This document shows, piece by piece, positions 1 to 6,429 of a DNA stretch of 37,303 bases; position 1 is the stretch's first letter, and every line of letters starts with the position of its first letter. Under the pieces are notes generated by a model. That model was not told the origin of the DNA. It searched no databases and saw only the letters and a list, made by a program, of their open reading frames with translations. The translations under genes were made by a program, and so were the position numbers. The stretch spans positions 1 to 37,303 of the forward strand of contig JBHIBD010000016.1 in the NCBI GenBank assembly GCA_046758865.1. The letters are read 5' to 3'. This DNA comes from JBHIBD01 sp046758865 (lineage in GTDB: Bacteria > Planctomycetota > Brocadiia > Brocadiales > Bathyanammoxibiaceae).

Positions 1-68
1 ACCTCAGGGCCTATACCACAGGGGTCGCCCATAGTAATGCCAACCGTTTGACTGTTTTTTCTTTGCAT
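1..68 (-). CDS. pdxA: 4-hydroxythreonine-4-phosphate dehydrogenase, N-terminal fragment
   Basis: Only the first 22 codons are inside the window; the gene runs off the left edge. Reading leftward from an ATG at 68, the peptide begins MQRKNSQTVGITMGDPCGIG followed by PE. The block ITMGDPxGIGPE is the N-terminal signature of PdxA, the NAD-dependent dehydrogenase that oxidises 4-phosphohydroxy-L-threonine in the DXP-dependent pyridoxal 5'-phosphate pathway. Family members usually have Ala where this one has Cys (MGDPAGIG). The ATG follows the riboflavin synthase stop by one base, so the two cofactor genes are almost certainly translated from one message. The identification rests on a short but very characteristic motif. 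Confidence 0.8.
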   Translation of the reverse strand, partial: MQRKNSQTVGITMGDPCGIGPE

Positions 69-69
69 A

Positions 70-717
70 TTACTCAAACCCCTTGGACTTGAGGGATTCT
101 ATGGTCAGGCCCTCGCCCTGCTGGGTCCATGGGGATTGTAGTTTTTTGACCCACTTGCCCAACATGTCTGTTTCTATATTGACTCGGTCGCCTACCTTTT
201 TGAGGCCCAACGTGGTCTGCTCCAGTGTGTAGGGAATCAGGGCCACCGAAAATTTTTTGTCGGGGGTTATATCCACCACCGTCAGGCTGATCCCGTCCAC
301 AGCAACAGAGCCCTTCACCACCATATTTTGTGAGAGTTCGGCGCCAACGGAGAACCACATGGTGCACTCCCCGGGCCTGGACTCTATCTTATCTATGGTG
401 CCTGTGCCGTCCACATGGCCCTGCACGAAGTGTCCTCCCAGCCGGTCACCTACTGCAAGTGCCCTCTCCAGATTTACTTTGTCCCCGGGCCTCAGCTCGC
501 CCAGTGTAGAACGTTTCAGGGTCTCATGGGAGACATCGAAGTTTGCGATGCCACCCTTGATATCTACCACTGTGAGACAGACACCCTCGACGGACAGGCT
601 GTCACCGTTTTTTAGTTCCTTGGCCAACTGGGGTAGCTCTATCTGCAATCTCCCTCCCTGGCCTACCCGCGCCAGTTCCTTCACTGTCCCCATGTGCTCT
701 ATAATCCCTGTGAACAT
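70..717 (-). CDS. ribE: Riboflavin synthase (alpha subunit)
   Basis: A 215-residue protein that dismutates two molecules of 6,7-dimethyl-8-ribityllumazine into riboflavin plus the pyrimidinedione, the last step of riboflavin synthesis. The family's internal duplication is visible: barrel 1 opens with MFTGII (1-6) and has SVEGVCLTV (42-50, with the conserved Cys47). Barrel 2 has GGHFVQGHVDG (94-104), VDGISLTV (140-147) and the closing VNIETDMLGKWV (179-190). Length is normal for the family. The symbol follows Bacillus usage (E. coli calls this gene ribC). pdxA follows after one base. The upstream region is filled with palindromic repeats, and I could not find a clean promoter there. Confidence 0.97.
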   Translation of the reverse strand: MFTGIIEHMGTVKELARVGQGGRLQIELPQLAKELKNGDSLSVEGVCLTVVDIKGGIANFDVSHETLKRSTLGELRPGDKVNLERALAVGDRLGGHFVQGHVDGTGTIDKIESRPGECTMWFSVGAELSQNMVVKGSVAVDGISLTVVDITPDKKFSVALIPYTLEQTTLGLKKVGDRVNIETDMLGKWVKKLQSPWTQQGEGLTIESLKSKGFE

Positions 718-732
718 GAAAACCTCTCAACA

Positions 733-758
733 GGGCAGGCACGGAGACCTGCCCCTAC
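733..758 (-). repeat. Palindromic repeat, GTAGGG family, copy 1
   Basis: Read on the minus strand the element starts GTAGGGGCAGG and ends with the complementary CCTGCCC, giving a stem of about seven base pairs around TCTCCGTG. Four relatives lie at 975-997, 24611-24638, 28055-28111 and 35852-35878. All share the GTAGGG(A/G)C(A/G)GG start and all are outside coding regions. This copy lies 16 bases upstream of the ribE start codon. Confidence 0.75.
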
Positions 759-780
759 ATCCCTAATGTCGAACGGGTGC

Positions 781-800
781 CGCAGGGCTTAAGCCCTGCG
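781..800. repeat. Perfect 20-bp palindrome
   Basis: Arms CGCAGGGCTT and its exact reverse complement meet without a loop. It lies in the repeat-filled 718-1091 gap between ribE and the SDR gene. No T-run follows, so it does not look like a terminator. It is probably one more member of the dispersed intergenic palindromes. Confidence 0.7.
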
Positions 801-819
801 ATACCCAATTTTTAAGAAC

Positions 820-837
820 GATGCGTCGAGACGCACC
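820..837. repeat. GTCGAG-centred palindrome, copy 1
   Basis: An imperfect palindrome, core TGCGTCGAGACGCA (822-835). A second copy at 28007-28024 matches it at 15 of 18 positions on the same strand. At both loci it sits 10-11 bases from the TGTCATTGCGAG inverted repeat, joined by a similar linker (AGTRAAGYAGG when read outward from the inverted repeat), so the two palindromes travel or assemble together. Confidence 0.7.
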
Positions 838-847
838 CTGCTTTACT

Positions 848-923
848 TGTCATTGCGAGGGACGAAGTCCCGAAGCAATCTCTCAGACATACAGGAGATT
901 GCTTCGCTTCGCTCGCAATGACA
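848..923. repeat. 76-bp inverted repeat (TGTCATTGCGAG family), empty MITE-like form
   Basis: Left arm 848-882 and right arm 895-923 are inverted copies sharing TGTCATTGCGAG at the outer ends and GAAGCAATCTC at the inner ends, separated by 12 bases. Between those blocks the left arm has a small hairpin, GGGAC-GAA-GTCCC, where the right arm has CGAAGC. The same arms, in the same orientation, bracket a GIY-YIG nuclease gene at 27620-27996. Translation of this repeat gives the peptide VIASEAKQS, which I recall as a frequent spurious ORF fragment in databases; I could not check that here. Confidence 0.85.
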
Positions 924-974
924 TATGGTATTGGAGCCACTTTTATAGAGTTTTCGCTCACCATAAAGCCCTTT

Positions 975-997
975 GGGCAGGGTAACCCTGCCCCTAC
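975..997 (-). repeat. Palindromic repeat, GTAGGG family, copy 2
   Basis: On the minus strand it reads GTAGGGGCAGGGTTACCCTGC and closes with CC: an eight-base-pair stem (GGCAGGGT with ACCCTGCC) with almost no loop. It is the most compact copy of the family. It lies in the 718-1091 gap downstream of the SDR gene. Confidence 0.75.
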
Positions 998-1091
998 GTC
1001 TGTAAACACGGGCTATCCCCTATTTTGCTATAAGGCCTTTTCCAGGCGCGGCGTGGCCGTGTCCTACCCTCTGTAAATGCGAATTTATGCC

Positions 1092-1853
1092 TTACTTTGC
1101 CATAAAGCCGCCGTCCACGGGCAGGATGGCCCCTGTCACCCAGCTTGCCTCGTCCGATGCAAGGTATAGACATGCATGGGCAATATCCTCTGGCCGTCCT
1201 ATCCTGGCAATCGGATAATCTGCCAGTATATTCTTTACCACGGTCTCGTAATCGCCATGCTTCTCTATCCACTCCCTGGCCATAGGTGTATCCACCACCC
1301 CAGGGCAGACACAGTTTACCCTGATGTTTTTATCGGCCAGGTCGAGGGCCATGCTCCTGGTCAGGTTCACCACTGCCCCCTTAGAGGCGCAGTAGGCGAT
1401 GGCCTTGGGGTAGCCAATAAGGCCGAAGATTGAGGCGATGTTTACGATATTGCCTCTGGTCTTCTCCAGCTCTGGTACGGCAGACCTACTTACCTGATAG
1501 ATGCCCTTTACATTAATATCCATTACGATATCCCATCCGTCCTCTTCGGTCTCGATTGTGCCCCCAGACTTGTAGTTCACGCCGGCGTTATTGACCAAGA
1601 TGTCTATCCCACTGAAGTTTTTTGTGGTCTTGTTCACCATCTCTGCTGTATCTCTTGCCACCGAGACATCTCCCTCGACCAGTATGGCCTTTCCGCCACT
1701 GGACCTGATTGCAAAAACGGTCTCCTCCAGTGGCCCTTTGCGCCTGCCAGTGACGGCCACCCTCGCCCCCTCCCTGGCAAAGACGAGGGCGGTGGCCCTA
1801 CCTATACCTGTGCCGCCACCAGTAACTAGCGCTACCTTATCCCTTAATCTCAT
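1092..1853 (-). CDS. SDR-family oxidoreductase (FabG-like)
   Basis: A 253-residue classical short-chain dehydrogenase. It has the NAD(P)-binding TGGGTGIG (11-18), NNAG (88-91), the structural Asn114, and the catalytic set Ser141, Tyr154 and Lys158 in YCASK. The C-terminus has the usual VTGAILPVDGG. It reduces or oxidises a carbonyl/hydroxyl group on an unknown substrate. 3-oxoacyl-ACP reductase (FabG) is possible, because the fatty-acid operon at 9528-14370 lacks fabG, but the sequence alone cannot separate FabG from other classical SDRs. It starts two bases after the psd stop, so it is the last gene of the ykgJ-psd-SDR operon. The 374 bp downstream hold only palindromic repeats. Confidence 0.9.
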   Translation of the reverse strand: MRLRDKVALVTGGGTGIGRATALVFAREGARVAVTGRRKGPLEETVFAIRSSGGKAILVEGDVSVARDTAEMVNKTTKNFSGIDILVNNAGVNYKSGGTIETEEDGWDIVMDINVKGIYQVSRSAVPELEKTRGNIVNIASIFGLIGYPKAIAYCASKGAVVNLTRSMALDLADKNIRVNCVCPGVVDTPMAREWIEKHGDYETVVKNILADYPIARIGRPEDIAHACLYLASDEASWVTGAILPVDGGFMAK

Positions 1854-1855
1854 GG

Positions 1856-2512
1856 TCAGCCGCTTAGTTCTGCCAGGACGGTCAGCCCCGCTACCACCCT
1901 CTGACCTTCCTTGACCATGATGCGGGCAGTAGCACTTTTGGGGATAAAGAGCTCTACCCTGGAACCAAACTTCACCATGCCAAACCTCTGCCCCTGCTCC
2001 AAACGGTCTCCAATGTTTATGGCACAGACAATGCGTCTGGCCACCAGGCCCGCGACCTGCTTTAGTAGAAATTTACTGCCGCTATCTGCCACCAGGCCAA
2101 TCATGTTGCTCTCATTCTTGAGAGAGGCCTCTTGCATACGGGCATCAAAGAATCTGCCCTTCCGGTAGTCAATGAACTCCACACGGCCGCTACAGGGCAT
2201 GCGGTTCACATGCACATTGAAGATAGACATAAAGATACTGATTTTTGTGGCCTCAGCCTTCAGATATCTATTCTCATTTACAGAAGACACCTCGACCACC
2301 TTGCCATCGGCAGGTGCAAGGAGCCGGGCCTCGTTTCTCATAATACTTCGTTCGGGGTCCCTGAAGAAGTACCAGACAAACCCCAATGCCAGAAGAAAGA
2401 TGAAGCCTGCCCAGGAGGCCCCCGCCAAGAGGGAAAGTACCATTGCCACTATCAATATAAGGGTGAAAAGTGTGACGTCTCTCAGTGCGTAGCTAGTGAT
2501 AGGCATTCGCAT
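1856..2512 (-). CDS. psd: Phosphatidylserine decarboxylase proenzyme, short archaeal-type
   Basis: A 218-residue PSD of the short family (often called Psd-A). It decarboxylates phosphatidylserine to phosphatidylethanolamine at the inner membrane. Two hydrophobic stretches (about 13-30 and 34-49) anchor the N-terminus. They are followed by FFRDPER (49-55), ADGKV (68-72) and FNVHVNR (98-104). The self-cleavage site is Gly183-Ser184 in KFGSRVE; Ser184 becomes the pyruvoyl group of the small alpha chain. The start ATG overlaps the upstream gene's stop (TAATG), so translation is coupled. No phosphatidylserine synthase gene is beside it, unlike many genomes where pssA follows psd. Confidence 0.95.
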   Translation of the reverse strand: MRMPITSYALRDVTLFTLILIVAMVLSLLAGASWAGFIFLLALGFVWYFFRDPERSIMRNEARLLAPADGKVVEVSSVNENRYLKAEATKISIFMSIFNVHVNRMPCSGRVEFIDYRKGRFFDARMQEASLKNESNMIGLVADSGSKFLLKQVAGLVARRIVCAINIGDRLEQGQRFGMVKFGSRVELFIPKSATARIMVKEGQRVVAGLTVLAELSG

Positions 2513-2859
2513 TATACCGTCTCAGCGATGTTGCGGGCCTCTGGGCCGTCTGGGAGATTGGGAGGCTCTTCACCATCAAAATAATAACTGCATCTGTGTC
2601 TGAGGAATTTGATGTCACGGGGCTCTATGGGGAATGCGGCGCACTGTTTGTAGTGGCATTCATATATCTTGCAATTGTTTTCCCCATCCAGATGGGGGCA
2701 CCTGAACAATATGCTGCAGCAATCTCCACACCTGTTACACTCGCCTCTGCGAAGCTCAAGCTGCGCACGGACATAGTCCTCCTGGTAGTGAACCAGGTAA
2801 AATCGGCGGAACTTGCCGATACCCTCCTCTAGTTTCTGCAGTAGATAATCCATGGGCAT
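2512..2859 (-). CDS. YkgJ-type cysteine-cluster protein
   Basis: A 115-residue protein with nine cysteines: CNRCGDCC (41-48) and then Cys54, Cys63, Cys68, Cys73 and Cys90. This matches the YkgJ/CxxCxxCC family of putative zinc- or iron-chelating proteins, whose function is unknown. The frame is open further upstream (to about 2967), but that stretch is hairpin-forming leader with no protein-like character. I chose the ATG at 2859 (MPMDYLL); the ATG at 2853 is also possible, with GAAAGA just upstream. Its stop overlaps the psd start. The consensus promoter at 3028-3056 lies about 170 bases upstream. Confidence 0.8.
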   Translation of the reverse strand: MPMDYLLQKLEEGIGKFRRFYLVHYQEDYVRAQLELRRGECNRCGDCCSILFRCPHLDGENNCKIYECHYKQCAAFPIEPRDIKFLRHRCSYYFDGEEPPNLPDGPEARNIAETV

Positions 2860-2864
2860 TCTTT

Positions 2865-2997
2865 CAACGAAGTGAAATGCGCCAGAGGCGCATCTGCCTA
2901 TGGCACGACTTCGTTGTCTACCATTGGTCTTCAAATGTTTCTGGTAGGCAACGACCTTCTCGCCCAACAGCGTGGCGAGTCTCCGATACGGTCGTTG
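2865..2997 (-). promoter_or_regulatory. Structured 5' leader with two nested hairpins
   Basis: Two hairpins, each an outer stem enclosing an inner one, lie between the promoter at 3028-3056 and the ykgJ start at 2859. The first has outer arms at 2865-2873 and 2908-2916 (CAACGAAGT and its complement) around an inner TGCGCC-AGA-GGCGCA (2878-2892). The second has outer arms at 2949-2956 and 2990-2997 (CAACGACC and its complement) around CTCGCC/GGCGAG (2959-2964/2974-2979). Both outer stems begin with the same CAACGA. The first ends six bases from the start codon, close enough to affect ribosome access. It could be a regulatory leader or a pair of intergenic repeats. Confidence 0.5.
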
Positions 2998-3027
2998 ACT
3001 TTGTTTATTCCTGGGATGTCAAAGGGA

Positions 3028-3056
3028 TGATAACAGGCCTTATTAGGGCTGTCAAG
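3028..3056 (-). promoter_or_regulatory. Sigma-70-type promoter for ykgJ-psd-SDR
   Basis: On the minus strand, TTGACA (3056-3051), a 17-base spacer and TATCAT (3033-3028). Transcription should start near 3021, giving a leader of about 160 bases ahead of the ykgJ start at 2859. Confidence 0.7.
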
Positions 3057-3107
3057 GAGGTAACAGGGGATGTAGTGTGGGCCGGCTCTTTAACTGCCAT
3101 GAGTTTT

Positions 3108-5375
3108 CTACTGTCGGGGCTTGGCCAGTTGAGCCTTCAACTGCTCATATATTCTAAACTCTTTTCTGGCCTCCGTGGTCATGCCCTTCTTGTGATAGGC
3201 CAGTGCAAGTCCGCCGTGGGCAGTCGGGTCTTTGGGCCTTATTCTTAAGGCCTCTTTAAATTCTTCTATGGCTGCATCAAACATATCTTTTTTATTGTAA
3301 GCCAGGGCCAGATAGCGGTGGGCATCGGGGTGATTTGGATAGTTTCTTATTGCCTCTTTAAACCCGTCAATGGCTTTGTCAATTATGCCCTTCCTGTCGT
3401 AGCAGAGCGCGAGGTTGTAGTACGCAGCGGGGTCACCGGGCTTAAGCCTCAAGACCTCCTCGTACTCTCTAACAGCATCATCTACCATATTTTTCTTATA
3501 ATGGGCAAGTCCCAGGTTATAGTGGGCCCTGACGTCGTCTGGATTGACCCTTATAACTTCCTTAAATGCCTCAATTGTTCCTTCTAGTTTTCCCATTTTA
3601 TAATAACTTACTGCCAGGTTATACTGGGCCTTAACGTCATCGGGATTTATCCTCACAAGTTCCTTGTACTCGGCGATGGCCTCCTCTGTCTTGCCACTCT
3701 CACTGTAGGCAGAGGCCAGGATATAATGTACCTCTGCATCATCGGGGTTAAGCCACGCAACCTCTTTAAATTCTCGAATGGCTTCGTACACCATGCCCTT
3801 TTTATTATATATAAAGGCCAGGTTCCGGTGTGCATCCAGATGAGCGGGGCCGAGTCTTATGGTCTCCCTATACTCTGCGATGGCGTCCTCCACCTGCTCT
3901 AGCTTCTCGTAGACAAGCGCCAGGTTGTAGTGGGCCTCGATATGATTAGGGTTGATGTTTGCAGCACTTCTAAATTCCTCAAGGGCTTCTTCGATCATAT
4001 TCTGATTGTAATATATCAGTCCTAATCTATAATGAACCTGGGCATTATCTGGACTAGTCTTCATCACCTCTTTGTACTGCGTGATTGCCTCCTCTAGCAT
4101 GTTCTTCTTCTCATGCGCAGCGGCCAGACAGAGGCGGGCACCGATGTGATTGGAATCAAACTCTACAGCCTTTTCGAGGACACCAATTGACTTGTCCAGC
4201 TGATTCTTCGTATCGTAGAAAATACCCATGCTAAAGAGTGCCTCTGCGTCTTTTTCTTTGGTTAATAGTGCCTCGAGCATTTGATAATCCTCTTCGCCAG
4301 GAGAGTAATCATATATAAAGTCATTGTCCAGATAGGCATCGTAGATATTCAGATACCCTGCCTTCCTTGTGATTAACCCGGTCTCAACCATCTCGGTCAG
4401 GGCCTTGCCCCAATTGGCTCGGATATGTGGTTCCTTTTCAAAGGTCATATTGAACAACTTTTTGACCAGATTCTCTTTACAATCGTAAATGAAACTACTG
4501 TGCAATATTTTCAATAACCAGGTGATTGCCTTACCCTCGTTGCTGGCATTCTTATAGCGGGCCTTCATGTCAGGCAGGTCTAACGCCACAGAGCCTGGAG
4601 TCCTGTCGTACATCGTGGGTGACCAATCTCTGTCCAAGCTCTTTGCCAGGGCCTCTTCCTCATCGGCTGTTAGGTCACGAAGCTCGATGCGAATTCGGTT
4701 CTCGAATTGTTTCAGAAATGAGGGCTCAATCTTCTCTACCAAAGTAAGTGTGTCTCCTGTGCGGCAGGTTGCCAATACTGTCAGGGTCTTAGCGTTTTTT
4801 TCCAACTGACCTATGAGCATGGCAATGTCAATCTTCTTGATGTGTTTATCCAGGTCGTCCAGGAACAAGAGCACGTTCTTCTTTCGTAAAGAGCCCATCG
4901 TTTTTAGGTTCTTTGAGGAGATTGTATGGTGTTTTGGGGCAAAGATTATAAAGTCCTTCTTGTCCTTGATTGCCTCATATATGGTACGTGTCTTGCCAGA
5001 GCCGGTCTTACCGAGCACCAGCACCCTGGGGGCGCCTTCCTCCAAAAGCCTGCGTAGGTACTCGTCGCTCTCTCTCGGCACGTAGTGGTACTCATCTGCA
5101 TATTTCTCAATACCTAAGTTGTCTGGCAGCAACTTGCTGGCTTTAGTAATGAGAGCGTCCTTTTTCAGCTTGTTACGCTTGGCCTTGGCCCTCCCAACAA
5201 GTATACCCACTATGCATCCTATTATGAGGACAGCAAGTATTGGCAGAAGAAGCTGGAGATTACTAGGTGCCTGTTTGAGAAGGGGTTTAAGGTGCGACAG
5301 CTTGCTAAGAATGTCGGTAACGTCAGCAATCGGAAGCCCAGCAAATGCAACTGTTAAGGTCTTAGAAAGATTCAA
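3108..5375 (-). CDS. Membrane-anchored P-loop ATPase with eleven C-terminal TPR repeats
   Basis: 755 residues. A single transmembrane segment (about 42-60, followed by basic residues) precedes a nucleotide-binding domain with Walker A GKTGSGKT (122-129), Walker B NVLLFLDDLDK (167-177) and a sensor-like TVLATCRT (199-206). A winged-helix-like linker region (about 290-370) leads into eleven consecutive 34-residue tetratricopeptide repeats (about 373-745), most with the A-x-x-x-YNLA pattern. The order ATPase-linker-repeat array resembles STAND-type signalling ATPases (AAA/NACHT class), which often act as switches or defence sensors. Here the membrane anchor and lack of an obvious effector domain leave the role open. 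It stands alone, 48 bases downstream of the MBL gene on the same strand. Function unknown. Confidence 0.85.
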   Translation of the reverse strand: MNLSKTLTVAFAGLPIADVTDILSKLSHLKPLLKQAPSNLQLLLPILAVLIIGCIVGILVGRAKAKRNKLKKDALITKASKLLPDNLGIEKYADEYHYVPRESDEYLRRLLEEGAPRVLVLGKTGSGKTRTIYEAIKDKKDFIIFAPKHHTISSKNLKTMGSLRKKNVLLFLDDLDKHIKKIDIAMLIGQLEKNAKTLTVLATCRTGDTLTLVEKIEPSFLKQFENRIRIELRDLTADEEEALAKSLDRDWSPTMYDRTPGSVALDLPDMKARYKNASNEGKAITWLLKILHSSFIYDCKENLVKKLFNMTFEKEPHIRANWGKALTEMVETGLITRKAGYLNIYDAYLDNDFIYDYSPGEEDYQMLEALLTKEKDAEALFSMGIFYDTKNQLDKSIGVLEKAVEFDSNHIGARLCLAAAHEKKNMLEEAITQYKEVMKTSPDNAQVHYRLGLIYYNQNMIEEALEEFRSAANINPNHIEAHYNLALVYEKLEQVEDAIAEYRETIRLGPAHLDAHRNLAFIYNKKGMVYEAIREFKEVAWLNPDDAEVHYILASAYSESGKTEEAIAEYKELVRINPDDVKAQYNLAVSYYKMGKLEGTIEAFKEVIRVNPDDVRAHYNLGLAHYKKNMVDDAVREYEEVLRLKPGDPAAYYNLALCYDRKGIIDKAIDGFKEAIRNYPNHPDAHRYLALAYNKKDMFDAAIEEFKEALRIRPKDPTAHGGLALAYHKKGMTTEARKEFRIYEQLKAQLAKPRQ

Positions 5376-5423
5376 TTTAAGTGACCATAATCAAGGTTGT
5401 AAAGGATTCTGTAGGCATAATAG

Positions 5424-6233
5424 TTAGTTGTTTACCAGTTGTGTCAGGTCAAATCTCATACCATCCGATGCAGCCACAACCCTACATCCGACCTCGTCGG
5501 ACAGCCTCATTGCAAGCTCATGTGGCCTGGCCTTTAGCATCTTCATCCCAAAGTGGGTCAGAATGGTTACCTTTGGCCTGAGTTCCTTGACCATTAATCG
5601 TACGTCGTCAAGATTTAGGTGGTATATGCCCCTGACCTCGTCATCCTCGGACCTAAATCTTACCGTATTTAGTATCAATACATCGCCCCTGTAGTGCTCA
5701 AGTAATTTGGGGAAAAAGAGGGTATCTACTACCCAGGAGACTGCACAGAGGGAACCCTTGAGATTTAGTCCATACGTTTCCACGGAATGCTTATGCCGCA
5801 CGGGGGCTGAGAGGCTCAGGCCGTCCAGTCTGTACGTGCCTCCCTCCTCAAGTATCTCTATTCGGGAGAGGAATTTTCTGACATAATTGAGAACCACAGG
5901 GTCTTCTTCCAAGGCCTGTCTCGGGGCAAATAGCACGCCCTTCTTCCTTGTGCCCCCCTCCGTCATGGCCTCTATCATTATATTTATGTCCCCGCAGTGG
6001 TCTAGATGTCTATGAGTGAGCACCATAGCGTCTAATCTGGCGGGGTTCATCTTGGGCCTTGAGACAGTGCAGCGCACTAGAGTGCCAGGGCCTGGGTCGC
6101 CCAGTATATTGATACCATCGAGAGAAAACCACACACCTCCTGAGGCCCTCAACTGGGTAGAGACTACAAAGCGGGCTCCAGCCGTACCAAGAAACTTTAT
6201 GTAGTTGGTATCCCCAGCCTGCCTCTTGCCCAT
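5424..6233 (-). CDS. Metallo-beta-lactamase-fold hydrolase
   Basis: 269 residues. The metal-binding signature HRHLDH (74-79) follows LTHRHLDHCGD, and a later THFGMKML near residue 231 gives a further metal-ligand histidine. The body fits the MBL superfamily group that includes PhnP-like and cyclic-nucleotide phosphodiesterase-like enzymes, as well as archaeal proteins of unknown role. The substrate cannot be told from the sequence. The segment VSWVVDTLFFPKLL is where relatives carry their conserved metal-ligand Asp. The gene is divergent from the FBP aldolase/phosphatase and upstream of the TPR protein on the same strand. Confidence 0.85.
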   Translation of the reverse strand: MGKRQAGDTNYIKFLGTAGARFVVSTQLRASGGVWFSLDGINILGDPGPGTLVRCTVSRPKMNPARLDAMVLTHRHLDHCGDINIMIEAMTEGGTRKKGVLFAPRQALEEDPVVLNYVRKFLSRIEILEEGGTYRLDGLSLSAPVRHKHSVETYGLNLKGSLCAVSWVVDTLFFPKLLEHYRGDVLILNTVRFRSEDDEVRGIYHLNLDDVRLMVKELRPKVTILTHFGMKMLKARPHELAMRLSDEVGCRVVAASDGMRFDLTQLVNN

Positions 6234-6429
6234 CTTGGCTAAACTTAGCGTCTTAGGAAATAAGAGTCAATAAAATAATGGTGCAAGAAATAAATTATTG
6301 ATTTTAAGGGGCAAGAGAGTAAAATACCAATGCTACCAAAACGATTTGTCACTTTCAGTTAGACTCTGGCGCAAGACCATTAGTTAATAGCAGTTATTTT
6401 GGAGGGGGCCTTAGAGGAGGGGAAGAGAG
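6234..6429. promoter_or_regulatory. Divergent AT-rich promoter region
   Basis: The 196 bases between the divergent MBL hydrolase and FBP aldolase/phosphatase genes are markedly AT-rich at 6260-6310 and must hold both promoters. I see no pair of boxes as good as the others in this window. TTGACT with TAAGTT 17 bases later on the minus strand (just inside 6280) is a weak candidate for the MBL gene. The aldolase/phosphatase has a strong purine-rich ribosome site, GAGGAGGGGAAG, just ahead of its ATG. Confidence 0.4.

Noticed and set aside
812..1009. A 65-codon minus-strand frame whose peptide includes VIASEAKQS
   Set aside because: It is the translation of the TGTCATTGCGAG palindrome and its neighbours, with no ribosome site and no protein-like composition.
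2877..3248. 123-codon plus-strand frame overlapping the TPR gene end and the ykgJ leader
   Set aside because: No protein-like composition, no ribosome site, and it lies opposite a better-supported gene and a structured leader.
3108..4250. Regular 102-base periodicity that might suggest a CRISPR or tandem DNA repeat
   Set aside because: The period is the 34-residue TPR unit; the DNA copies are diverged and the frame is continuous.
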